Positions 1-5,273 of a DNA stretch of 5,836 bases are shown here, in pieces. Position numbers and translations under genes: made by a program. Position 1 is the stretch's first letter; every line of letters begins with the position of its first letter. The DNA comes from Candidatus Zipacnadia bacterium (GTDB taxonomy: Bacteria > Armatimonadota > UBA5377 > JALGUK01): contig JALGUK010000150.1 of the NCBI GenBank assembly GCA_029820875.1, positions 1 to 5,836 on the forward strand. The letters are read 5' to 3'. The notes under the pieces are model-generated. The model was not told the origin of the DNA, did not search any database, and worked only from the letters and a program-made list of their open reading frames with translations.

Positions 1-821
1 TACCCGAGCGTAGAGCACGGCGTCACAACGAGTCGGCAGCCAGAGATTATTGTCAAACTGTTTGAAGTCCGAATACCTCAGGCAGGCTACCCGCACGAGA
101 CGGCCGTCGGCAACGGTGAACATATTTCTCTGCGTCATGGCGTATCCAAGTTTCGGACTTACAACAAACACCATAGTGTCTCCCGGGCTCTTCCTCAAAC
201 GCGCCAAAACTTCTACATCGCGCTCATCGTCATGCTGTATCCAACGGATTTGCTCGGGCTTGGCGTCTCTTAGGCTTTGCGAGAACGGTCGCCCCGCATG
301 TAACTCAACCAAACCCAACAGTCCAAGCAGTGCCTCGCGCGAATAAAATGTCCGAGGGGCTTCGGCGAACTCCCTTACTATCCCTGTTTGGCAGTCTCTA
401 ACCACATACTTTTGACCATCATAGCTGACGACGTCGTGCCCGGTCTTGACCGTTTTGCCCTCCTTGTCCAATTCCACGCTCCACCTCTCGCGCAGCCACT
501 TCTCGCCCTCGAGCGCCAAGTAATACTGAATGCCCCACGTCTCCTGGTAGGGCCTTACCCTTGGGTCCTTCATCTTGAGCATTGCTGCGCTTGGATAGTG
601 CGTCCACCAGACCCACGCCTCGGCTCGCTCCAATAGCTGCACTCGCTGGTCCAAGCCTTTTAGCAAGGTAAGCATTGTTGCATCGTTGGTGGATGATGAT
701 GCTGAGGGTTTCCGGAGCCGTATGGTACTGTCGTATGCCGATTGGCAAGTTGCAGCATCAGCCCGACAGCCAATGCAAGCACCGCCACTGTACCCCACAC
801 ACGAAATGCCTTTGCACCCAT
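1..821 (-). CDS. Membrane-anchored protein, possibly LolA-like; partial at the left edge and apparently frameshifted
   Basis: The minus strand is open from 675 to the window edge (225 codons) in one frame. Its best start lies in another frame at 821-819, where an ATG follows a G-rich Shine-Dalgarno at 829-834. That first frame gives 53 residues with a hydrophobic segment at about residues 7-26, a membrane anchor or uncleaved signal, and stops at 660-662. The second frame then has a leucine-rich, coiled-coil-like stretch (LTLLKGLDQRVQLLERAEAW), YDGQKYVV, and near the edge YAMTQRNMF and NLWLPTRCDAV. The 'YDG' turn, then a strand-rich part ending in 'WLPT', resembles LolA/MucB-like beta-sheet lipoprotein-carrier folds. 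That assignment is inference from pattern only. Joining the frames needs one missing base (or two extra) between about 745 and 663. If there is no frameshift, translation would start at ATG 675-673, which has no Shine-Dalgarno. Function unknown. Expression may be governed by the homopolymer-spacer promoter at 931-958. Confidence 0.6.
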
Positions 822-828
822 CTGTAAG

Positions 829-834
829 CCCCCC
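829..834 (-). promoter_or_regulatory. Ribosome binding site fixing the start of the left-edge gene
   Basis: Minus-strand AAAAGGGGGG ends 7 nt before the ATG at 821-819. It is the only strong Shine-Dalgarno upstream of the left-edge coding region and favours the start with the hydrophobic anchor over the later in-frame ATG at 675. Confidence 0.5.
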
Positions 835-873
835 TTTTAAGCATTGCCGCACTTAGGGATATGCCTTGCTCTC

Positions 874-887
874 ACACCATGTGGTGT
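874..887. repeat. Short inverted repeat in the 5' leader of the left-edge gene
   Basis: ACACCA and TGGTGT flank a 2-nt centre (6-bp perfect arms). It lies about 40-50 nt downstream of the transcription start predicted from the minus promoter at 931-958, so it could be an operator half-site pair or a leader hairpin. It is short enough to be chance. Confidence 0.25.
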
Positions 888-930
888 CATTGAACTTGAC
901 AGTCGCTGCAAGTACCCATTCTTTTTGCTG

Positions 931-958
931 AGTATACCCCCCCCCAAAAAAAAGTCAA
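931..958 (-). promoter_or_regulatory. Promoter with homopolymeric spacer (candidate phase-variable promoter)
   Basis: On the minus strand, TTGACT (953-958; 5 of 6 to TTGACA) is followed after exactly 16 nt by TATACT (931-936; 5 of 6 to TATAAT). The spacer is nothing but T7 then G9. The predicted start of transcription is near 924, giving a leader of about 100 nt to the ATG at 821. Slippage in either run would change the spacer from 16 nt to 15, 17 or more; 17 is the sigma-70 optimum. Homopolymer spacers of this kind control phase-variable outer-membrane genes such as Neisseria porA and opc. The boxes and tract are directly visible; the phase-variable behaviour is inference. Confidence 0.55.
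937..953. repeat. Adjacent homopolymers C9 then A8
   Basis: On the plus strand nine C (937-945) are followed directly by eight A (946-953), by far the longest homopolymer pair in the window. It is non-coding and sits between the -10 and -35 of a minus-strand promoter, its last A being also the final base of the -35 box. Both runs are prone to replication slippage and to sequencing or assembly error, so the exact lengths should be treated as provisional. Confidence 0.9.
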
Positions 959-993
959 GCCATCTTGCTGACTTTTGCCGCTTAAGATTGTAT

Positions 994-1012
994 TGGCTAT
1001 TGAAAATAGCCA
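994..1012. promoter_or_regulatory. Perfect 8-bp inverted repeat, candidate operator for the aldolase gene
   Basis: TGGCTATT - GAA - AATAGCCA is a perfect inverted repeat with a 3-nt centre in the region upstream of the HpaI-type aldolase. Its right half covers the TTGAAA used as -35 in the plus promoter proposed at 1000-1028, so a bound regulator would block it. A dyad near a sugar-catabolic gene is typical of LacI, GntR or IclR regulators, but no regulator gene is in the window and the family cannot be named. It could instead act as an RNA hairpin, though it is AT-rich and lacks a clean U-run. Confidence 0.4.
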
Positions 1013-1028
1013 TTCCTTCAATTTTAGT
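1000..1028 (+). promoter_or_regulatory. Putative sigma-70-like promoter for the aldolase gene
   Basis: TTGAAA (1000-1005, 5 of 6 to consensus) and TTTAGT (1023-1028, 4 of 6) are separated by 17 nt. The leader to the aldolase ATG would be about 180 nt, which is long. The -35 overlaps the inverted repeat at 994-1012. Confidence 0.3.
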
Positions 1029-1217
1029 CAGAGCACAAAAGCGGTGGAACCGAGGACTGCAACCCATCCGCACATGCCGACTAAGCCTGGAGACGGAGCC
1101 ACTTCGATTTCGCTTATCCTCGACCCGGGGAAGGCGATTCTCGTGCGTTTGGGGAAGAAGCAGCCTGCATGAAAAGACCAACGCAAGCTGCTGAAAACCG
1201 CCCTGAAAGGATATGAC

Positions 1218-2009
1218 ATGCAACCACTGGTCAACTTTTCGCTTTATGACAAGCTCAAGTCCGGCGGACCGGCCGTCGGTGCATGGATTACCTCCACCGA
1301 CCCTGCGGTAGCGGAGATTGTCGCCGGACACGACTGGGACTTCATCGTCGTGGAGACGGAGCACGCACCGTTCAATCCGGAATCGCTGCGCAACGTGCTG
1401 ATGGGCATACGTACGGACCGCCGTCCCGCCATCGTGCGCGTCCCGTGGCGCTTTGAGCCGATGATTAAGCAGGCATTGGACTGCGGCGCGGCGGGGGTAC
1501 TGGTACCGCGCATTGAAACCCCTGAGCAGGCTGCTGAGGCGATTTCGTACACGCGCTACCCGCCGAAAGGACGCCGGGGTTTTGCGCCGTTGCGGGCCGG
1601 CAATTACAGCAGGGCGCTCAATGAGTATTCGAGCCAGGCGGATAAGGTTTTGTGCTTTTTCATGATTGAGACTGTCCCCGCAGTGGAACACATTGATGAA
1701 ATATGCGCGTTGGATGGGCTTGGCGGCCTGCTGATTGGCCCGGCGGACCTGGCTGTGGACCTGGGACTGATGGACCATATCGGCGAGGACCATCCTCGCC
1801 TGCGAGAGGCCGTTACCCACGTCTATGAGGCGGCTGAGGCCGCCGGTGTCGCTCATGGCATGGTGACCAGCTCGCCCGAAGCCGCCCTCAAGGAGATAGA
1901 GCAAGGCGCCACTCTCGTGACGGCGGGCAGCGATCTTTCATGGGTCCGCCGTGCGGCCGCCGCTGCGTTCGAGCGGGTTCAGGACGGGTTGAAGACCCTC
2001 GGGAAATAA
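1218..2009 (+). CDS. HpcH/HpaI-family class II aldolase (2-oxo-acid aldolase)
   Basis: 263 residues, close to the usual 250-265 of the family. These enzymes use a divalent metal and pyruvate enolate to cleave 2-oxo-3-deoxy sugar acids or 4-hydroxy-2-oxo acids into pyruvate (or similar) plus an aldehyde in the cytoplasm. Visible landmarks aligned to E. coli HpaI are: ETEHAP with the catalytic His49; IVRVPW with Arg74; LVPRIET; TRYPPKGRRGF; the metal ligand Glu151 in MIET; and Asp177 in IGPADLA. The Asp that partners the catalytic His in HpaI (Asp42) is Glu46 here. The start is well supported: GAAAGGA lies 6-7 nt before ATG 1218. The gene stands alone, preceded by a dyad and putative promoter and followed by a hairpin. 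Substrate cannot be read from sequence; GarL, RhmA, HpaI and YfaU relatives share this fold, so no symbol is given. Confidence 0.92.
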   Translation: MQPLVNFSLYDKLKSGGPAVGAWITSTDPAVAEIVAGHDWDFIVVETEHAPFNPESLRNVLMGIRTDRRPAIVRVPWRFEPMIKQALDCGAAGVLVPRIETPEQAAEAISYTRYPPKGRRGFAPLRAGNYSRALNEYSSQADKVLCFFMIETVPAVEHIDEICALDGLGGLLIGPADLAVDLGLMDHIGEDHPRLREAVTHVYEAAEAAGVAHGMVTSSPEAALKEIEQGATLVTAGSDLSWVRRAAAAAFERVQDGLKTLGK

Positions 2010-2033
2010 CGGCAGTTGGTCAAGTGGGGTGAC

Positions 2034-2066
2034 CATGGGCCGGATACATACCATATCCGGCCCATG
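2034..2066. terminator. Bidirectional hairpin between convergent aldolase and isomerase genes
   Basis: A perfect 13-bp inverted repeat (CATGGGCCGGATA and its reverse complement) encloses a 7-nt loop. It begins 24 nt after the aldolase stop and ends 3 nt beyond the stop of the opposing isomerase gene, so it can serve both transcripts. No U-run follows on either strand, so classic intrinsic termination is uncertain. A role in mRNA 3'-end protection or in a factor-aided terminator is equally possible. Confidence 0.6.
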
Positions 2067-2069
2067 TGC

Positions 2070-2861
2070 TCACATTGCAATGATTTTCCGAATCGCTCTG
2101 GCCGTGTCCTCGAAGGAAGCAATGCCCGGTGAGACCTCGGAGATGAGTGCATCGTCGTAGCCGATGTCGCGCAACTCCCGCATCACCGCCGCGAAGTCGA
2201 CGTCCCCCTCAAGAAGCGGCGGCCACTGCGCGCCGTCGCGCTTGAAGTCCTTCAGGTGCACCTTCTTAATATGCCGTCCGAGAATTCGCGCCCACATCTC
2301 CGGGTAACCCTGTATCACCATGTTGCCCGTGTCGAAGTAGAAACCGATGCTTTCGTTGTCCACCTCGTCAAGGAACCGTTTGTACTCCAGCGGGCTGACC
2401 AGGAACCAGTTCCACACGTACTCCAGAGCAACGTCCACGCCTATCTCCGCCGCCAGCGGCCCGAGCTTCCGGCAAGCCGTCAATGCGTTGTAATAGGCGT
2501 CGTCATAGTAGCAGTCCGGGCCAATCCGTCCCGGCACGACCAGCATGGCATCCACCCCCAGCGCCCTGGCGACCTTCAGGCCCTGCACTATCTTCTCGAT
2601 GCTCGCCTCGCGCAGCCCTGTGTCGTTGGTCATGATATCCAGCGGGCGTGCCGACAGGCATAGGCTGGTCAATTCGATGCCTGTCTCATCTGCTTTTTCA
2701 ACGATTGCAGAAAGCTCCGTTTCGGGCGTCTCCAGCGTGACAGGGCCATCGTCGCGGCAGACCAGTTCGACAGCCTCGTAACCAAAGCCCTTGGCGTTGT
2801 TCAGGATTTCCTCGACGGACCACTCCTGCGGCGTGATGATACAGCTCAGTCCTGTTTTCAT
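2070..2861 (-). CDS. Sugar phosphate isomerase/epimerase (xylose isomerase-like TIM barrel)
   Basis: 263 residues, typical of the AP endonuclease 2 / xylose isomerase-like TIM-barrel family that includes hydroxypyruvate isomerase, D-tagatose 3-epimerase and IolE/IolI. The four expected metal ligands are visible: Glu147 in ALEYVWNW, Asp177 in YFDTGNM, His202 in KKVHLKDF and Glu242 in ISEVSP. The N-terminus MKTGLSCI is a normal beta-1 start with no signal peptide, so the enzyme should be cytoplasmic. ATG 2861-2859 is preceded by AGAGGGGA at 2871-2878, about 10 nt away. Members interconvert ketoses or aldose/ketose pairs or act on inositol derivatives; the substrate cannot be told here. Its proximity to an aldolase and a ribokinase suggests a sugar-catabolic role, although it is not co-transcribed with either. 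Confidence 0.9.
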   Translation of the reverse strand: MKTGLSCIITPQEWSVEEILNNAKGFGYEAVELVCRDDGPVTLETPETELSAIVEKADETGIELTSLCLSARPLDIMTNDTGLREASIEKIVQGLKVARALGVDAMLVVPGRIGPDCYYDDAYYNALTACRKLGPLAAEIGVDVALEYVWNWFLVSPLEYKRFLDEVDNESIGFYFDTGNMVIQGYPEMWARILGRHIKKVHLKDFKRDGAQWPPLLEGDVDFAAVMRELRDIGYDDALISEVSPGIASFEDTARAIRKIIAM

Positions 2862-2963
2862 AAGTCGTATTCCCCTCTGTTCGGCGAGTGCGCCTTGAGA
2901 TGCGAGGTGATGATTTGGTGGTATCTGCTACGTGGACGGCTTGATTACCTTCATGCAACGAGG

Positions 2964-3001
2964 AAAAAAATAAGGGAGGGCCGCATTATTTTGCTACCCT
3001 C
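2964..3001 (-). terminator. Intrinsic terminator downstream of the thioredoxin-like remnant
   Basis: Read on the minus strand: GAGGG (3001-2997), a 2-nt internal loop, GC, an 8-nt loop, GC, a 2-nt internal loop, CCCTC (2980-2976), then a T-rich tail ending in T7 (2970-2964). It lies 36-73 nt beyond the stop of the thioredoxin-like reading frame and about 100 nt before the isomerase start. This separates the two minus-strand units and supports the idea that the thioredoxin-like frame is, or was, a gene. Confidence 0.5.
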
Positions 3002-3016
3002 ACATGAATTGGATTG

Positions 3017-3031
3017 GTCTCAAACTGAGAC
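3017..3031. repeat. Small inverted repeat after the thioredoxin-like frame
   Basis: GTCTCA - AAC - TGAGAC, a perfect 6-bp stem with a 3-nt loop, lies 6 nt past the minus-strand stop at 3037-3039. It may add to the 3' end structure ahead of the U-rich terminator at 2964-3001, or be an operator-like dyad. Confidence 0.3.
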
Positions 3032-3036
3032 ATTTC

Positions 3037-3327
3037 TCACCACCCGCAACATTTGGGAGGCTCTACAGGCCTTGCAGGAGGTTGGGGAACCGGTTTGCCG
3101 GCGAGCGCGGCTGCAACCTGGCGCAGAAGCAGGTATTTAAGACCGTGCTCTTCACCGTATCCTTTCAACGCGGCGGCATCTGACGCATCGGTGTAGAGTC
3201 CCCGGAAGACGAAGCTTTCTTTTTGGTCCTTGAACCGTGTCCAGACTCTGGCGGGTGCCGCCGCTGACTCTTCGCAGAACGGGCAGGCAATGGATGGGAT
3301 GGAAATCAGATACCGGAATCTATCGGC
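3037..3327 (-). pseudogene. Thioredoxin/TlpA-like protein remnant lacking a start codon
   Basis: The minus strand encodes 96 protein-like residues ending at the TGA 3037-3039. They run from a hydrophobic strand YLISIPSI into the redox motif CPFC (codons at 3274-3285), then a helix, FVFRGLYTDASD, GYGEEHGLKYLLL and a proline-rich tail ending CCGW. A strand, CxxC, helix, then '..EEHGL.Y..L' is the TlpA/ResA-type thioredoxin pattern; these exported proteins reduce disulfides outside the cytoplasm. The frame stays open upstream to a stop at 3421-3423 but has no ATG, GTG or TTG before the CxxC motif, and no signal peptide. A Shine-Dalgarno-like TAGGAG at 3357-3362 has no start after it. I read this as a 5'-truncated gene; a rare start (ATT, CTG) or a sequence error is the alternative. 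It sits back to back with ccdA, the usual reductant donor of such proteins. Confidence 0.5.
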
Positions 3328-3383
3328 CCCTTGTATTGTTGTATAGTTGTGGTTAACTCCTACAAACCGAACAAAGCCGGATA

Positions 3384-4121
3384 GTGGAAGTGAGCGCCGT
3401 GGCCGGTCAAGCAGAGCAAGTCAGCATAGCCGTCGCTTTCGGGGCAGGCTTAGTGTCATTCCTTTCACCCTGTGTGCTCCCGATTATCCCCGGCTACCTC
3501 TCCTACATCACCGGCCTGACGATGGACCAGTTGGGGCAGGGCAGCGGCCGGTACTTGCGCCAGATCCTGTTCTCTTCACTGCTTTTCGTCTTGGGCTTTT
3601 CAATTGTTTTCACCGCGTTAGGCGTTTCGGCGTCGTTCGTCGGAGGATTCCTCGAAGCGCACCTGAGCTTGATTACCCGCATCGCTGGAGTACTTGTAAT
3701 CTTCATGGGCCTGTTTGTGTTGGGTGTTTTCAAGATTCCGGCGCTTTACCAGGAGCGGCGGTTCTACATCTCTCGCGAATCGTTCGGGCTCGGCGGTACG
3801 GTGGTACTGGGAATGGCGTTCGGATTCGGCTGGACGCCGTGTGTAGGGCCGATTCTAGGCGCCATATTGCTGATGGCGGCAAGCGCTCAGACCGTCGCCG
3901 CCGGCGCTGTCATGCTCGTGGCTTATTCGCTGGGGCTTGGCATTCCATTCGTGCTCACCGGTCTGCTGTTCGCCCGCGCAATGGCGGCGTTCACCTGGGT
4001 CAAGAAGCATTTTGTGGTAATCAATGCAGTGGCGGGAGCCCTATTAATCGGCGTCGGCATAGTGATGTTGCTCGATAAGATGACCTACATCAACAGCCTG
4101 CTGATGAACTTGTTCCACTGA
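3384..4121 (+). CDS. ccdA: CcdA/DsbD-like cytochrome c biogenesis transmembrane protein
   Basis: 245 residues with six hydrophobic segments (about 12-36, 62-84, 97-117, 138-163, 170-194, 210-231), the size and topology of CcdA. CcdA carries electrons from cytoplasmic thioredoxin across the inner membrane to extracytoplasmic thioredoxin-like proteins used in cytochrome c maturation or disulfide reduction. The two redox cysteines are present in the expected motifs: Cys30 in SPCVLPIIPGY and Cys153 in WTPCVGP. The start is uncertain. GTG 3384, 3390 or 3399 are all in frame, none has a strong Shine-Dalgarno, and 3399 has GGAAG about 9-10 nt upstream. A -10-like TATAGT sits at 3342-3347 without a clear -35. 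The neighbour on the other side is the thioredoxin-like remnant; downstream it converges on ribokinase. Confidence 0.93.
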   Translation: MEVSAVAGQAEQVSIAVAFGAGLVSFLSPCVLPIIPGYLSYITGLTMDQLGQGSGRYLRQILFSSLLFVLGFSIVFTALGVSASFVGGFLEAHLSLITRIAGVLVIFMGLFVLGVFKIPALYQERRFYISRESFGLGGTVVLGMAFGFGWTPCVGPILGAILLMAASAQTVAAGAVMLVAYSLGLGIPFVLTGLLFARAMAAFTWVKKHFVVINAVAGALLIGVGIVMLLDKMTYINSLLMNLFH

Positions 4122-4134
4122 GCGGGAGGCCCGC
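4122..4134. terminator. Short GC hairpin between convergent ccdA and ribokinase genes
   Basis: GCGGG - AGG - CCCGC forms a 5-bp all-GC stem directly after the ccdA stop, within the 37-nt gap to the opposing ribokinase gene. No U-run follows. It is a weak terminator candidate but the only structure in the gap. Confidence 0.3.
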
Positions 4135-4158
4135 GCCGCCGGATAATGCGGAAGCCTC

Positions 4159-5085
4159 TTATGGGGGAGTGGCGAGGGCCTTTGTGATCTGGGCGCGAGT
4201 GGGTATGGAGGACTGCGCGCCTATTGCCGTAGTGGCGAGGGCTGCCGCGACATTCGCGAAGCCTGCGGCCGAGGTAAGGTCCTGCCCCTCGGCCAGCGCA
4301 CAGGCCATTGCGCCGCAGAAGGTATCCCCGGCCCCGACGGTATCAATTGCGCGGACCTTGTATGCGTCAATGTGGCTTTCTCCCTCGCGCGTGTGTAAGC
4401 GCACGCCCCTCTCCCCGAGCGTCACGATTATGCTCCCAACTCCGCAGTCCAGCACCGCTTGCGGCGCGTAATCCTGCGAGGAAACGCCCATCTGAGCGGC
4501 GATTTGGCCCAGCTCAATTTCGTTGGCGACCATGACGTCAACGTGGGACAGCATTTCGCGCGGCAATGCCGTGGTAGGGGCAGGTGCGGGATTGAGTACG
4601 ACGCGCGTCCCCGCACAATGGGCTGCTTCAACGGCGCGCGCAACGGTTTCGACGGGAATCTCCAACTGAGCAAGCAACACGTCGGCAGCGGCTACCTCAT
4701 CCCCAGTGGCGTCCACGTGCGCAGGCGTGATGAGGGCGTTTGCGCCAGGGGAAACTGCAATGATGTTTCGCCCTTGGTCGTCCACCATGATGATTGCGAC
4801 GCCTGTCTGCGCGTCCGGAAGCACGTGGAGGCATGATGTGTTGATGCCGTTCTGTTGCAGGTTGTTCAGGGCTTGTGTGCCGAATTCATCCTCGCCCATC
4901 GCTGACACGAAGGTAACGTCGGCTCCCGCGCGGCCTGCAGCAACGGCTTGGTTCGCCCCCTTCCCCCCTGGACTCAGCAGCCATTGTCCGCCCAGGACCG
5001 TCTCCCCGACAGCCGGCAGTTGCGGGACTTTGATGGTGATGTCCATATTTGTGCTGCCGATGACGACGACCTTCGGCCTGCTCAT
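4159..5085 (-). CDS. rbsK: Ribokinase (PfkB family)
   Basis: 308 residues, against 309 in E. coli RbsK, and collinear with it. Ribokinase phosphorylates D-ribose to ribose 5-phosphate with ATP in the cytoplasm, feeding the pentose phosphate pathway. Motifs in order are: IGSTNMD (residues 9-15) and the PfkB signature-1 region GGKGANQAVAAGRAG (40-54), both sugar-binding; LEIP (141-144); NPAPA (165-169); ANEIE (187-191); TLGERG (222-227), the nucleotide site; and signature 2, DTVGAGDTFCGA, with catalytic Asp254. The start at ATG 5085-5083 is backed by AAAGGTGAG about 8 nt upstream. It is monocistronic here; no ribose transporter or RbsR regulator is adjacent. Other PfkB sugar kinases, such as a 2-keto-3-deoxygluconate kinase paired with the HpaI-type aldolase, are possible, but the RbsK-type N-terminal motifs favour ribokinase. 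Confidence 0.9.
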   Translation of the reverse strand: MSRPKVVVIGSTNMDITIKVPQLPAVGETVLGGQWLLSPGGKGANQAVAAGRAGADVTFVSAMGEDEFGTQALNNLQQNGINTSCLHVLPDAQTGVAIIMVDDQGRNIIAVSPGANALITPAHVDATGDEVAAADVLLAQLEIPVETVARAVEAAHCAGTRVVLNPAPAPTTALPREMLSHVDVMVANEIELGQIAAQMGVSSQDYAPQAVLDCGVGSIIVTLGERGVRLHTREGESHIDAYKVRAIDTVGAGDTFCGAMACALAEGQDLTSAAGFANVAAALATTAIGAQSSIPTRAQITKALATPP

Positions 5086-5215
5086 GACATTCTCTCACCT
5101 TTTCGTAGAAATAGCCGCAACAAGGCTTCCACGCCGATGCTTGACTCTCCTGTTTGGACCGACAAATCAGCGGAACGACCTCATTTTATTGCAGGATGGC
5201 CGGCCGTAGGCAGGG

Positions 5216-5244
5216 AATATATTGCCCCACAGGCATTCCAGCAA
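5216..5244 (-). promoter_or_regulatory. Putative ribokinase promoter
   Basis: Minus-strand TTGCTG (5239-5244) and TATATT (5216-5221; 5 of 6) are separated by 17 nt. The leader to the ribokinase ATG would be about 120 nt. The -35 matches only the core TTG. The AT-rich palindrome AATATATT (5216-5223) also reads TATATT on the plus strand, so the same bases could serve as a -10 for the divergent Tat-signal gene, though no plus-strand -35 is evident. Confidence 0.35.
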
Positions 5245-5257
5245 CACACGAATTCAT

Positions 5258-5264
5258 GGAAGAG
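5258..5264 (+). promoter_or_regulatory. Ribosome binding site selecting the Tat-signal start
   Basis: GGAAGAG ends 9 nt before ATG 5274. The earlier in-frame ATG at 5256 has no Shine-Dalgarno and would put six extra residues, three of them acidic, in front of the Tat motif. ATG 5274 is therefore preferred. Confidence 0.5.
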
Positions 5265-5273
5265 TGGGATGAC

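Noticed and set aside
700..720. Programmed -1 ribosomal frameshift in the left-edge gene (GGAAAC in the overlap)
   Set aside because: The base before it is C, so it does not fit the X XXY YYZ slippery heptamer, and no clear downstream stem-loop was seen. A plain indel is simpler.
896..924. Plus-strand promoter from TTGACA at 896-901
   Set aside because: The hexamer 17 nt downstream (TTCTTT) matches the -10 consensus at only two positions.
1159..1192. AGCAGC / GCTGCT inverted repeat just before the aldolase
   Set aside because: Arms of six with a 22-nt loop are readily expected by chance, and nothing ties them to regulation.
844..1194. A 116-codon plus-strand open frame in the intergenic region
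   Set aside because: It reads through the C9A8 tract and the dyad, has no Shine-Dalgarno and no protein-like pattern.
837..1904. A 355-codon minus-strand open frame across the aldolase region
   Set aside because: It is antisense to the well-supported HpaI-family aldolase, arginine/histidine-rich with no recognisable motif, and runs through the promoter region.
3347..4078. A 243-codon plus-strand frame overlapping ccdA
   Set aside because: Arginine-rich shadow frame; the overlapping frame has six membrane segments and both CcdA cysteine motifs.
5141..5169. Promoter for the Tat-signal gene based on TTGACT at 5141
   Set aside because: The sequence 17 nt downstream (AAATCA) is a poor -10 and there is no better match at 16 or 18 nt.
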